From assembly GCF_014218805.1 (NCBI RefSeq), contig NZ_JACJUV010000001.1:4104501-4168500 (forward strand): DNA of 64,000 bases, given 5' to 3'. A program made the position numbers and the translations under genes. Source of the DNA: Teredinibacter franksiae (lineage in GTDB: Bacteria; Pseudomonadota; Gammaproteobacteria; Pseudomonadales; Cellvibrionaceae). The notes beneath the pieces are model-generated. The model was given only the letters and a program-made list of their open reading frames with translations. It did no database searches and was not told the DNA's origin. This document shows, in pieces, positions 55,304 through 64,000 of this stretch. How positions within the stretch are numbered: position 1 is the stretch's first letter; every line of letters starts with the position of its first letter.

Positions 55304-57043
55304 TTAAGTACGGTTACTTAACCAGACAAAGCCATAGGGTGGCAATACCAGGTCCTGATGTAGGTCCTCAAAGGACTTATCGCTGATCAGGTCCACCCAT
55401 TTATCCAAGCTAATTAAGTTAATTGACGACAGCGGTATAGTGATTTCTTCATCGCTAATGTTATGAATGCAAAAAATGCTCTGATCTCGCCTTGGGCTTT
55501 GCCGCCAAAAACCAAATAGCTGATCGCCTAGGTGAAGGGTGAATTGTGTGGCATTCGGGTGAAATGCCGGTTGCTGGATGCGTATTTTTAATAGTGCCTT
55601 CATACCGGCAAATACTTTTGAGTGGTGACTATAGCCGTCGTCCAACTTTGAGCAGAGTTCTTCGTGATTCCATTTGTACCGGTTAATGGTACGGTTGTGG
55701 TTAGTGAGCTCTACACCCTCTGAATAATTGTTGGTGGCGAGCATGCTGTGTACATAAATTGCGGGTATGCCTTCTAAAGAAAGCATAATGGCGTGTGCGC
55801 AGAGGAAACGTTCAACCTGCCATTTGTCTGGCCCTTTAACGGTGCCCTGAAGCGCGTCAAACAGCGTGACATTAATTTCATAGGGTTTTGCTCGACCGCC
55901 TTCCGTTGCACGCCAAGAAACCCGTGCACCGAAATTTTGCATAGTATTAACCATTTCATCAATTTCATTCTCGCTTAGTAAGCCTTCTGCCGGGCGTAGT
56001 CCAATGCCGTCGTGGGAGGCGATAAAATTTAAATAGAATGTACCCATTTGGGCTGGGGGCATGGTCATTTGCCAGCGTTTGAGGTGGCTACTATTACCTG
56101 TCACTAATGCGTGAATAAGGAGGGGGGGCAGTGAGAAGTTATAGACGGCGTGGGCTTCATTGGCATTGCCAAAGTAAGATAGGTTTTCATGGTTGGGTAT
56201 ATTTGTTTCGGTGATGATGATGGCATTTGGTGAATGGTGTTCGATCAGTGTACGAAACAGACGTACAAATTCGTGGGTTTTTACGTGGTTAATACAGGTA
56301 GTGCCTAACTCTTTCCATAGAAACGCCACTGCGTCTAGGCGAAAGGTTCTTATGCCGCGATCCAGATACAGCTTTATGATTTTTACCATCTCGCAGAGTA
56401 CATCGGGGTTGGCGAAATTCAAATCGACTTGATCATGGCTAAAAGTACACCAAACATGGCGTATGCCCTGTAGATCTTCCACCTCGCGCAGCAGCGGGGA
56501 TGTGCGCGGGCGAACAACGTTACTTAAATCGGTATTGGGGTCGGCTTCAATAAAATAATCTACGCCAGGGCTTTTCCGCTGTTTGTAATTGTCGAACCAA
56601 CGGCTACGGCTGGAACAGTGGTTAACCACTAGGTCGGCCATTAAATTGTACTCGCCGCCCATGTTTTCGATATGAGACCAGTCCCCAAGAGCGTCATTTA
56701 CCTGAGTATAATCAATAACAGAAAAACCATCGTCAGAACTGTAGGGAAAGAACGGTAGTATATGAATACCGTTAATGACATCTTTAAGCCTTTCATTACA
56801 GAAGGTGTTGAGCGTCTGAAGAGGCTCTTCTTTTTCCGACTTTATCGAATCACCGTAGGTGATCATAATAATGTCTTTTTCGTTCCAAGAGTTTTCGTGG
56901 ATTCCAGGTTTAAGACAGTTCTCCTCCAGCTTCATAATGTGTAGCAGGCGGCTGGCTAGTGGCTTGATGTTGTCGCCTTCGTAGATTAGCGACAAGTGAG
57001 ACTCAACCAAAAATTTAAGTTCTTTCTGTAGTGACTGATTCAT
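55304..57043 (-). CDS. GH13_18 glucosylglycerate (sucrose-type) phosphorylase
   Basis: About 579 residues from ATG 57041-57043; a TTG at 57053 is an alternative. The sucrose-phosphorylase subfamily of GH13 is evident: GIHILPFFPYSSDDGFSV, LMADLVVNHCSS, nucleophile Asp in FRLDAVAFLWKE, acid/base Glu in IITETNIPNHEN and FIASHDGIGLRP. The neighbours (GpgS, a GPG phosphatase and glycerate kinase) point to glucosylglycerate as substrate: glucosylglycerate + Pi gives glucose-1-phosphate and D-glycerate. Sucrose specificity cannot be excluded by sequence alone. Confidence 0.9.
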   Translation of the reverse strand: MNQSLQKELKFLVESHLSLIYEGDNIKPLASRLLHIMKLEENCLKPGIHENSWNEKDIIMITYGDSIKSEKEEPLQTLNTFCNERLKDVINGIHILPFFPYSSDDGFSVIDYTQVNDALGDWSHIENMGGEYNLMADLVVNHCSSRSRWFDNYKQRKSPGVDYFIEADPNTDLSNVVRPRTSPLLREVEDLQGIRHVWCTFSHDQVDLNFANPDVLCEMVKIIKLYLDRGIRTFRLDAVAFLWKELGTTCINHVKTHEFVRLFRTLIEHHSPNAIIITETNIPNHENLSYFGNANEAHAVYNFSLPPLLIHALVTGNSSHLKRWQMTMPPAQMGTFYLNFIASHDGIGLRPAEGLLSENEIDEMVNTMQNFGARVSWRATEGGRAKPYEINVTLFDALQGTVKGPDKWQVERFLCAHAIMLSLEGIPAIYVHSMLATNNYSEGVELTNHNRTINRYKWNHEELCSKLDDGYSHHSKVFAGMKALLKIRIQQPAFHPNATQFTLHLGDQLFGFWRQSPRRDQSIFCIHNISDEEITIPLSSINLISLDKWVDLISDKSFEDLHQDLVLPPYGFVWLSNRT

Positions 57044-57060
57044 AACAATTGCCAAAGGGA

Positions 57061-58284
57061 TTATTGTCCAAACTCTTCCATATCGTCTTTAACGGCTTGA
57101 TTAATGTCGTCCAGTACACCCGGGATGGCGCTAATCACCCGATTCCAGCAGGGCATAAAGGGTTTTTCCATTGGGTTGTCTAAAAAATTGTGCCCGGCGG
57201 CGAGAATGTTTTTTGCAAACATTTCGACAGCCTGTTCTTCGGAGTGGATGTCTAATTTTAGGCCGTTCATACGTGCGTCGTTATCATAGGTTTCGATAAA
57301 ATCCAGAGCAATACGAAAGTAGGTGGCCTTAATGGAACGGAATGTTTCGGAAGTAAAGACCACGCCGTTTGTCGCAAGCTTGCGGAACAGTGCTTTGGAG
57401 ATGTCTATAGACATTTTAGAGAGGCCGCGCGCGGCATCTTCTGGAGAAAGCTCTTGATGTTTGTGATCATATACATCGGCAATATCGGCCTGGCACAAGC
57501 GGTTGTTGGCAAAGTTTCGATGCACTTCGGATAACACACCAATTTCCAGGCCCCAGTCGCTAGGGATGCGAATATCACTGATAACATCGGCACGAAACGA
57601 AAATTCACCGGCAAGCGGGTAACGAAAGCTATCGATGTAATCGAGGTAATCGTGGTGGCCGAGGGTTTTCTTTAATGCGCGAATGAGTGGCGTTACGAGT
57701 AAGCGGCTGACGCGCCCATGAATTTTGCCTTCGGCAACACGAGCGTAATAGCCTTTACAAAATTCGTAATTAAACGCGGGGTTAGCAACAGGGTAAATTA
57801 AGCGTGCGAGCATGCTGCGGTCGTAGGTCACTATGTCGCAATCGTGGAGTGCAATAGACTCTACATTACCGCCCGACAGTACGTAGCCTAGACAATACCA
57901 TACGTTGCGGCCTTTACCTGGCTCTAGTGGAGATAGTCCCTCTTCTTGGAGTCTTTTGTCGACGGCGCGTAGTCGCGGTCCGTCATTCCATAACACTTTA
58001 AAGTTTTGATTAAGTGGTTTAAAAAACTTCAGAGCGTGGCGGTATTGTGCCTCGTCGGCTTGGTCTAGGCCTATGACGATTTCATCAAGGTAATTTACTT
58101 TGCTGAGTTCATTAACAATGTTGGGCAGGGCTTCGCCCTCCAGTTCTGAAAATAAAGAGGGCAGTACCAAGCTCATGGGGCGTGCTTTGGCGAAGCTGCG
58201 CAGTTCTTCTTCCATAGCCTCAAGAGGTCTTTGTTTAAGGTTATGCAGCGTAGTGATAATGCCGTTTTGGTAGAAATCAGCCAT
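57061..58284 (-). CDS. gpgS: Glucosyl-3-phosphoglycerate synthase
   Basis: 407 residues of the GT81 family: SLVLPSLFSELEGEALPNIV for nucleotide-sugar binding, GPRLRAVDKRL, GKGRNVWYCLGYVLS, the metal-binding LHDCDIVTYD, and the acceptor-side GEFSFRADVIS and WGLEIGVLSEVHR. It transfers glucose from NDP-glucose to 3-phosphoglycerate. The product is dephosphorylated by the upstream phosphatase. It is flanked by the phosphatase (20 bases) and the phosphorylase (6-18 bases), one transcription unit. Confidence 0.94.
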   Translation of the reverse strand: MADFYQNGIITTLHNLKQRPLEAMEEELRSFAKARPMSLVLPSLFSELEGEALPNIVNELSKVNYLDEIVIGLDQADEAQYRHALKFFKPLNQNFKVLWNDGPRLRAVDKRLQEEGLSPLEPGKGRNVWYCLGYVLSGGNVESIALHDCDIVTYDRSMLARLIYPVANPAFNYEFCKGYYARVAEGKIHGRVSRLLVTPLIRALKKTLGHHDYLDYIDSFRYPLAGEFSFRADVISDIRIPSDWGLEIGVLSEVHRNFANNRLCQADIADVYDHKHQELSPEDAARGLSKMSIDISKALFRKLATNGVVFTSETFRSIKATYFRIALDFIETYDNDARMNGLKLDIHSEEQAVEMFAKNILAAGHNFLDNPMEKPFMPCWNRVISAIPGVLDDINQAVKDDMEEFGQ

Positions 58285-58304
58285 GGGAATTCCTTGAATG
58301 AGTA

Positions 58305-59135
58305 TTATGGAATAAATTTAGTTATTGCTTCGTGCCAGCCTACAGGACCTAAGCCTTGGGTTTGGTATACCTCGCCGACGGCGTTAGGGAGTGCGGGGTA
58401 ATCGTGTGTGGGGGAATTAATGAGCACGGCAATATCGGCAATATTAAGCATGTCGATATCGTTTGGGCTGTCCCCTAGGGCAATGAGATTGAGTTCAGTG
58501 CTATAAAAATGTTGCAGGTATCGTCTACAGCGGTCAATGGCTTTTCCTTTGTCTGTTTGGCCCAATACATGTACAAATCGACCGCCTTTAATAACACGAA
58601 ATTGAAGGGCTTCAAGCTGCTTAACGAAATCGACAAAGTTGGCATCGCTGTCGTGCCATACCAGAGGCTCGGAGAAGCGACGGTTCAATGCCTGCTGTGC
58701 GTCGCTTTCGGTGAGTCCGGTTAGTTCAATAACCCGGGCAACGTTCATATCGCTAAAGCCTTCAAACTGCCAATGCTGGTCCTGTCGTATTTTACTGAGG
58801 GCAGTAGTAACGGCTTGCCGTTCGCAACCGAATAATAATCGCCAAAAACCATTGTTACTCTCACAGCCATCGGGCGCTTGTTCAAATTGAGATGTTGGCA
58901 GAAAAAGTGCGGAACCGTTTTCAACGATAAAGGGGGCTGTCAATAACATCGAACTCTGTAATGACACTACCTCTTCAAAGGTTTTGCTGGTATTAATAAC
59001 CACGGGGATGCCCAATTTCGCCAGTCGCGCCAATGACGGTGCAGCTGCCTGCCAATCGTAGCTGTAATGGTCTAGCAGGGTGCCGTCCAAATCGGTTGAA
59101 ACGAGAAAGTGGGGTTGCATTAGTCGGTCGTTCAT
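58305..59135 (-). CDS. HAD-IIB mannosyl/glucosyl-3-phosphoglycerate phosphatase
   Basis: 276 residues. HAD motif I is VSTDLDGTLLDHYSYDW; motif II is VVINTSKTFEEV; then the C2-type cap (about 85-190) and motif IV, ALGDSPNDIDML. These and the KGRFVHVLGQTDKGKAIDRC segment match MpgP/YedP. In this operon it would turn glucosyl-3-phosphoglycerate into glucosylglycerate. The start overlaps the kinase stop by 4 bases. Confidence 0.92.
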   Translation of the reverse strand: MNDRLMQPHFLVSTDLDGTLLDHYSYDWQAAAPSLARLAKLGIPVVINTSKTFEEVVSLQSSMLLTAPFIVENGSALFLPTSQFEQAPDGCESNNGFWRLLFGCERQAVTTALSKIRQDQHWQFEGFSDMNVARVIELTGLTESDAQQALNRRFSEPLVWHDSDANFVDFVKQLEALQFRVIKGGRFVHVLGQTDKGKAIDRCRRYLQHFYSTELNLIALGDSPNDIDMLNIADIAVLINSPTHDYPALPNAVGEVYQTQGLGPVGWHEAITKFIP

Positions 59136-60043
59136 CGGTTTGCTTTACTTGTTAGGTTAAGTATTTGGTGGTCATCTCCAAGTGGCAGCAACCAGTCGGC
59201 TGTTGTTGGTAGTGTGCGTAAGCCATGCTCTGTGAGGCGCTGATAGTGGGAAATAAATCGCTCAATTTCACTCGGGTTTAGTATTTTACTGTGTGCTCGT
59301 TGTGCCGCAGGCAGCTGTAGACAGTGTTGCTCAAGCTTTTGTTCCTGCAGTAAGCGCCATTGGAACACACTATTGAAGGATGGTGCTTTAAGTACCGCCA
59401 GGCAATCGAGTAATTCGAATAGCGCGCTATAATGCCCGCTGAGCTGCCCATTGACGAAGCGGCGCCATTGCCCATTTTTATCTTCGGTTTGCTCTAATAC
59501 ATTGGTCGGTGTGTTGAGCTCATGGTCAGCTTGCGCCGATAAGCCAACGCACCACCCCTCTAGAATAACAATATCGATTGGCCCAATAACACTTGGCCAC
59601 TGCGCTTCTGCTTCTCGGTCGTCAATGGCCTTATTGAAGCGCACGGGCGTGCAGCATTCATTTTTGCCCAAGGCACATAGTTGCTGAATAGTGGAAATTG
59701 CTAAGGCGACATCGTGGGTGCCGGGGACGCCTCGCGTCATGAGTAGTGGGTGAGTGCTCTCTGATAGGGCGTGGCGTTCTGCGCGGGTAAGGTAGAAATC
59801 GTCGATGGACAGAATCGCACAGTTGAGCTTGTATTCATGGGCCAAGAGCAGGCGTAAAAAGTCTGCTAGAGTGCTTTTACCACTGCCCTGAGAGCCTTGA
59901 ATACCGAGTACCAGCGTCTTTGTATTCGCGCTCTGACGTTGTGCAATTTTTTCCGCCAATGGAAGGTACCATTGTTTAACTGTCGCCTCGAAATGGGCTG
60001 GCAATCCGTGCTGGGTGATGGCTTCGTGTATGTAATTATGCAC
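59132..60043 (-). CDS. D-glycerate 3-kinase-like P-loop kinase
   Basis: 303 residues. Walker A is GIQGSQGSGKSTLAD; LSIDDFYLTRAERHAL and LLMTRGVPGTHDV are typical of the plant-type GLYK/YggC kinase family, as are VRFNKAIDDREAE and VILEGWCVG. It would phosphorylate the D-glycerate released by the phosphorylase back to 3-phosphoglycerate. It is the first gene of the glucosylglycerate operon. Confidence 0.88.
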   Translation of the reverse strand: MHNYIHEAITQHGLPAHFEATVKQWYLPLAEKIAQRQSANTKTLVLGIQGSQGSGKSTLADFLRLLLAHEYKLNCAILSIDDFYLTRAERHALSESTHPLLMTRGVPGTHDVALAISTIQQLCALGKNECCTPVRFNKAIDDREAEAQWPSVIGPIDIVILEGWCVGLSAQADHELNTPTNVLEQTEDKNGQWRRFVNGQLSGHYSALFELLDCLAVLKAPSFNSVFQWRLLQEQKLEQHCLQLPAAQRAHSKILNPSEIERFISHYQRLTEHGLRTLPTTADWLLPLGDDHQILNLTSKANR

Positions 60044-60267
60044 CAGTTTTGGGCCTTATGTTTTGCTACGCACGCTGTTGAGCAGGTATTAATCACCCAA
60101 ATGGTGCATAAAACCAGGTTGTGAGTAAAAACGGTCTGAATTTAATATAGGAGGAGCAAATAACGCACCAGTTTTGGAAACCGCACGGTAAATGAGCTGC
60201 TTGCAACTGTACGCAATAAGGTAGAGGGGGAGGTGAAATGTCGGAAATGTGGTGAGGAGGGTGTCCG

Positions 60268-60717
60268 TTAGCCTAAAAGGGCTTTCACCAGCTTACTGAC
60301 GGCACCCATATCGGCGCGACCTTGCACCTGAGGTTTTACAATTGCCATAACTTTGCCCATGTCACGCATAGACTCGGCACCCGTTTCGGCAATGGCGCTT
60401 TTAAGCAATTCGGTAATTTCAACTTCTGTCAGGCCTGCGGGCAAGTATTCCTGGATAACCGCAATTTCGGCTGATTCCACATCGGCCAGTTCCTGGCGAT
60501 TTGCCTCAAGGTACTGGCTAAGGGAGTCGCGGCGTTGCTTGACCATTTTGTCGAGCACAGCAAGTACCCGAGCATCATCGAGCTCGACGCGCTCATCAAC
60601 TTCAATGCGTTTGAATTCCGCCATAACCATACGCAACACGCCAAGGCGTTGTTTATCCTTGGCACGCATAGCATCTTTTACGGCTTGAGCAATACGGTTT
60701 TTAATTTCGCTGGCCAC
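60268..60717 (-). CDS. yqeY: GatB/YqeY domain protein
   Basis: 149 residues, normal length. KNRIAQAVKDAMRAKDKQRL, VMAEFKRIEVDERVELDD and QEYLPAGLTEVEI mark the YqeY family, related to the tail of GatB and possibly tRNA-linked. It lies directly after rpsU as usual, but dnaG and rpoD do not follow. Confidence 0.95.
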   Translation of the reverse strand: MASEIKNRIAQAVKDAMRAKDKQRLGVLRMVMAEFKRIEVDERVELDDARVLAVLDKMVKQRRDSLSQYLEANRQELADVESAEIAVIQEYLPAGLTEVEITELLKSAIAETGAESMRDMGKVMAIVKPQVQGRADMGAVSKLVKALLG

Positions 60718-60768
60718 AATTACTTTCCGCAGATGGCTCCCGCTCGAGTTAGGCTGGGAGCTCGGTCA

Positions 60769-60791
60769 AATGCCGGTATAGTGCCGGCATT
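60769..60791 (-). promoter_or_regulatory. Hairpin between rpsU and yqeY
   Basis: Perfect 8-bp stem AATGCCGG / CCGGCATT with a 7-base loop just after the rpsU stop. On the transcript it is followed by UGACCG, so it lacks a U tract. It may be a processing or 3'-protecting element rather than a terminator. Confidence 0.6.
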
Positions 60792-60796
60792 AATCG

Positions 60797-61012
60797 TTAG
60801 TACATACGCTGGAATTTACGATTTTCGCGTTGAACCTTCTTTGCATGACGCTTAACAGCAGCAGCTGCTTTGCGCTTGCGTACAGACGTTGGCTTCTCGT
60901 AGAACTCGCGACGGCGAACCTCAGCTAGTACACCGGCTTTTTCGCATGAGCGCTTGAAGCGGCGCAGAGCAAAGTCAAATGGTTCGTTTTCTTTCAGCTT
61001 TACTGAAGGCAT
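60797..61012 (-). CDS. rpsU: 30S ribosomal protein S21
   Basis: 71 residues, the exact normal length, highly basic. [20 protein letters not shown] and [17 protein letters not shown] are diagnostic. It helps 30S initiation. A promoter lies 70-100 bases upstream; the next gene on its strand is yqeY. Confidence 0.98.
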   Translation of the reverse strand: MPSVKLKENEPFDFALRRFKRSCEKAGVLAEVRRREFYEKPTSVRKRKAAAAVKRHAKKVQRENRKFQRMY

Positions 61013-61085
61013 ATACCTACCTTTGTATTGTTCGGTTTCTAGTGTGCGTCAACATGCCCAGACGCACTCCGTTTAAGGGTGCGAA

Positions 61086-61114
61086 ATTCTATACAGTTCG
61101 CCCTAGGCCTGCAA
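61086..61114 (-). promoter_or_regulatory. rpsU: Predicted sigma-70 promoter of rpsU
   Basis: On the minus strand TTGCAG (61109-61114) and TAGAAT (61086-61091) are 17 bases apart; TATAGA two bases earlier is an alternative -10. The transcript would start near 61079, giving a ~65-base leader. Confidence 0.6.
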
Positions 61115-61202
61115 GGGGTAATTTGCTGGAAACGAGGGACTTTTCGGAACTATTTTGAATTTTGGCTGTGCTGACTCGTGTGAATTCGAAAGCATGGTTA
61201 CT

Positions 61203-62198
61203 TCAGGCTTTTACCAAGCACATTTTATCCAGCTCGCCTTTATTGTAGTGATGGATGTTTGCCAGGGTAACCTCGGCAATAGCTTGCAGTGCTTCGTGGG
61301 TGAAAAAGGCCTGGTGGCCGGTGATAACAACATTTTTAAAGGTGGTAAGGCGGGCAAAAATATCATCTTGCAGAACTTGGTCGGAATAGTCCTCGAAGAA
61401 TAGGTTAGCCTCCTCTTCATACACATCCAGCCCAAGGTAGCCCACTCTAGCGCTCTTAAGTGCTGTGATAATCGCTGGGGTGTCGATTAGGCCGCCGCGG
61501 CTGGTATTAATGAGCATTACACCTGGCTTCATTTGGCTAAGAGAGTTGCTGTTAATAATGTGGTAAGTGGAGCGCACCAGAGGACAATGTAGGGAAATGA
61601 TGTCGGATTCAGCCCATACCTGTTCCAGTGGCACCAGCTCTGCGCCGGTCTCTTTTAATGCATCGGAAGGCATGGGGTCGTAGCAAAGTACACGGCAGCC
61701 AAAGCCTTTCATTATGCGGATAAAGGACTGGCCAATGCGGCCACCACCGACACAGGCGACTGTTTTGCCGAATAGGTCGAAACCCATTAGCCCACTCAGT
61801 GAGTAGTCGTTTTCACGTACGCGTGAAAAGGCGCGATGAATGTTGCGGTTAAGGTCCAAAATGAGGGCGACGGCATGCTCGGCGACGGCATTGGGGGAGT
61901 ATTCTGGAACGCGCGCCACGGGTAGGTCGTGCTTTTCACAGGCATCAAGGTCGACGTTATTAAACCCGGCACAGCGCATAGCTACTAGCTGAACACCATT
62001 TTCTTTTAGCGCTTTGGCTACGGTATTGTCGATCACATCGTTGACAAAACAACAGACAATATCGAATCCATTGGAGAGCGCCACTGTTTGCGCGGTGAGC
62101 TGTGGCACAAAGAAAGTTAGCTCCAGTTCGGCGTTTGCATTGGCTTTGGTAAGGTGTTCTTCGTCATAAGACTTGGAGCTGAACACGGCAACTTTCAT
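61203..62198 (-). CDS. ldhA: D-2-hydroxyacid dehydrogenase, D-lactate dehydrogenase type
   Basis: 331 residues from ATG 62196-62198 (AGAGG eight bases upstream). The NAD fold is GKTVACVGGGRIGQSFI. The catalytic Arg is in LINTSRGGLIDT, the Glu in LGLDVYEEEANLF and the His in VVITGHQAFFTHEAL, matching fermentative LdhA. It reduces pyruvate to D-lactate. It diverges from a lactate permease. Confidence 0.93.
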   Translation of the reverse strand: MKVAVFSSKSYDEEHLTKANANAELELTFFVPQLTAQTVALSNGFDIVCCFVNDVIDNTVAKALKENGVQLVAMRCAGFNNVDLDACEKHDLPVARVPEYSPNAVAEHAVALILDLNRNIHRAFSRVRENDYSLSGLMGFDLFGKTVACVGGGRIGQSFIRIMKGFGCRVLCYDPMPSDALKETGAELVPLEQVWAESDIISLHCPLVRSTYHIINSNSLSQMKPGVMLINTSRGGLIDTPAIITALKSARVGYLGLDVYEEEANLFFEDYSDQVLQDDIFARLTTFKNVVITGHQAFFTHEALQAIAEVTLANIHHYNKGELDKMCLVKA

Positions 62199-62407
62199 GA
62201 ATAAACCTCTGTGCGAGTAGTAACGGTTCTGTGGGTGGTCGCTTTGGGGCGGCAAGTATACCTTAGTTGAGCGGGCGCAATGGGCACCACCGATTTTGTG
62301 CAGATATTTTGTGCCTGATGGTTTAGGCTATGCGCCGTTTTGTTACTCCAATTACACGGAGCACCGCTGAAATAAGTGGTGCCCTCAGACTTGAGACCTG
62401 TTGTTTT

Positions 62408-63991
62408 ATGGCCCAGCTTTTTTTCGCCTATTTTCCGATTGTGCTGCTGATTTATCTGATGACGAAGAAAAACAGTATGCCGTCGTACAGGGCTTTGCCG
62501 TTATCGGCGCTGGTGGTTTACGTCGGCATGTTGGTGGTATTTTCGAGGGACCCAAATCAAGTCCACGCTGCGGTACTCGATGGACTGCTAGTGGCCTGGA
62601 CGCCCATTCTGATTATTGCCGGGGCCATATTTTTGTTCCGCACAATGGAATCGACTGGCGCACTCGGCGTAATCCGCACGTGGTTAAACAGTATTTCGGA
62701 TAACCCGGTTGCGCAACTCATGATTGTGGGCTGGGCCTTCCAGTTTCTTATCGAGGGGGCTAGCGGCTTCGGCACGCCGGCAGCGCTTGCTGGCCCTGTG
62801 CTCGTTGGCCTAGGGTTTCCTGCGGTACGAGTCGCGATCTTTTGTTTGATTTTGAATAGTGTTCCCGTGTCTTTTGGGGCGGTGGGAACCCCTACGTGGT
62901 TCGGTTTGTCGGCGGTATCGCTTACTGACTTGGAATTGGCCCAGGTGGGTATGAAATCCGCGTGGCTTAATGCTATTGCGGCAATATTTGTTGTAGTGGC
63001 AGCTTTGGCATTTGTGGTTGAGCGTCGCGATATTCGCAAAAACTTTATTTTTATATTGTTGAGCGTTTTGTGTTGTGTGGTTCCCTATGTCGCAATTGCA
63101 ACGGTGAGCTATGAATTTCCTGCGTTGTTGGGGGGTGGTATAGGTTTAGTGCTTACCATCATGCTGGCAAAAATGGGGGTTGGGCTTTCGTGTGAGCACC
63201 CGCCAGCAGAAGGTGGGCGCGAGCAAGTGAAAACGGCTGCATTGGTAAAAGCCACATTCCCTCTTTGGGGGACAGTGCTTCTGCTTATCATTACACGGAT
63301 TCCACAGCTCGGCATTAAGTCGCTTCTGGTAGCCAAATTGCCTGCGTTAAGTATTAGCTTAGGCAGTCTGGGAGACCTGTCGGTGAGCGCGGCGCTGGTT
63401 GTGTCGCTATCGAATATTTTTAATACGACAGAAGTCTGGAGTCATAGTTTTCTTTATGTGCCCTCAATAATTCCGTTTGGTGTTATCGCTCTGGTAACAC
63501 TGTGGTTATACCGTCAGGGAAGTGTACGCGGCGTATTTGTCGAAACCGTTGATCAAATGCGCCGTCCTATTATTGCGCTATTGGGTGCATTGGTGTTCGT
63601 CAATTTGATGATGATGGGGGGGGAGCAGTCTGCGGTTGCTTTAATTGGCTCTAATTTGGCGGGCTTAACGGGCAGTAATTGGCAGTTTTTTGGGGCTTTC
63701 CTTGGTGCGCTAGGGTCGTTCTTCTCTGGATCCGCTACCATTTCTAATCTCACTTTTGGTGGTATTCAAGACTCTATTGCCGTTGACCTTGGGCTTAATC
63801 GTACTACCATACTCGCGTTGCAGTCGGCGGGTGGAGCCATGGGGAATATGGTCTGTATTAACAATATTGTCGCCGTTGCATCGGTGTTGGCGCTGGGAGA
63901 TAAAGAGGGTTATATCCTTAAGCGAACAGTCATTGCCATGTTGGTATACGGAGTGGTGGTTGGTATCGCGGGGATTGCCCTGTTCGGCTAG
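62408..63991 (+). CDS. lldP: L-lactate permease family transporter
   Basis: 527 residues from ATG 62408; the ribosome binding site is weak, and the frame runs upstream to 62330. About 12-14 membrane helices. LEGASGFGTPAALAGPVLVG-type motif (EGASGFGTPAALAGPVL) and FNTTEVWSHS mark the LldP family. The last part has FFSGSATISNLTFGGIQ. It imports lactate or glycolate by proton symport. With ldhA next to it, it could serve lactate exchange. Confidence 0.92.
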   Translation: MAQLFFAYFPIVLLIYLMTKKNSMPSYRALPLSALVVYVGMLVVFSRDPNQVHAAVLDGLLVAWTPILIIAGAIFLFRTMESTGALGVIRTWLNSISDNPVAQLMIVGWAFQFLIEGASGFGTPAALAGPVLVGLGFPAVRVAIFCLILNSVPVSFGAVGTPTWFGLSAVSLTDLELAQVGMKSAWLNAIAAIFVVVAALAFVVERRDIRKNFIFILLSVLCCVVPYVAIATVSYEFPALLGGGIGLVLTIMLAKMGVGLSCEHPPAEGGREQVKTAALVKATFPLWGTVLLLIITRIPQLGIKSLLVAKLPALSISLGSLGDLSVSAALVVSLSNIFNTTEVWSHSFLYVPSIIPFGVIALVTLWLYRQGSVRGVFVETVDQMRRPIIALLGALVFVNLMMMGGEQSAVALIGSNLAGLTGSNWQFFGAFLGALGSFFSGSATISNLTFGGIQDSIAVDLGLNRTTILALQSAGGAMGNMVCINNIVAVASVLALGDKEGYILKRTVIAMLVYGVVVGIAGIALFG

Positions 63992-64000
63992 AATGCTTGG

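Overview
The window comes from the chromosome of a free-living, flagellated, probably marine gammaproteobacterium. The gene content (PomAB-type sodium motor genes, a GH3 beta-glucosidase beside two SGNH carbohydrate esterases, type IV pilus minor pilins, glucosylglycerate solute genes and a Gac/Rsm-type small RNA) best fits the Cellvibrionaceae (Teredinibacter/Saccharophagus-like) or a neighbouring family. That placement is inference from gene content only. No phage, insertion sequence, CRISPR array, tRNA or rRNA was seen.

Layout. 1-5.5 kb: 3' part of pnp with its terminator, a MipA/OmpV outer-membrane protein, a Gfo/Idh/MocA oxidoreductase, yceH, an MscS channel and a glutaredoxin-like protein. 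5.6-9.7 kb: a GH3 beta-glucosidase converging on a two-gene esterase operon (CE2-like and PAF-acetylhydrolase-like). 10-13.9 kb: a sensor kinase translationally coupled to a receiver-DUF3369-GGDEF-EAL protein whose GGDEF half looks dead and EAL half intact. 13.9-16.5 kb: a pxpABC 5-oxoprolinase operon led by a small membrane protein. 16.7-20.9 kb: dtd, then a MipA/OmpV - DUF3019 - response regulator - histidine kinase module with unusual start codons. 21-26.2 kb: proline iminopeptidase, tag, hisI-hisE-tatA-tatB-tatC and xseB-ispA. 26.5-28.8 kb: pomA-pomB-PilZ operon. 28.8-29.6 kb: an RsmY/RsmZ-like sRNA with a GacA-type upstream box, then a second, unrecognised structured RNA candidate. 29.9-35.6 kb: HNH protein, moaA, and a secreted alpha/beta hydrolase followed by a NatAB-type ABC exporter. 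35.7-37 kb: a porin-like protein.

The most striking part is 37.6-52.1 kb. Two complete paralogous minor-pilin/PilY1 gene sets (fimT-pilV-pilW-pilX-pilY1-(pilY2)-pilE order) lie back to back and diverge from a 0.8-kb spacer. The plus-strand set looks intact. The minus-strand set carries two lesions: pilX has an in-frame TAA at codon 53, and the FimT-like pilin has ATA where its start codon is expected. Its PilY1 has also lost the von Willebrand MIDAS motif. I read this as one active and one decaying or specialised pilus-tip set.

52.1-64 kb: split CYTH and CHAD genes, an SMP-30 family protein, and a four-gene operon that encodes synthesis and recycling of glucosylglycerate (D-glycerate 3-kinase, phosphatase, GpgS, GH13_18 phosphorylase). 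Then come yqeY and rpsU without the usual dnaG-rpoD, and a D-lactate dehydrogenase divergent from a lactate permease.
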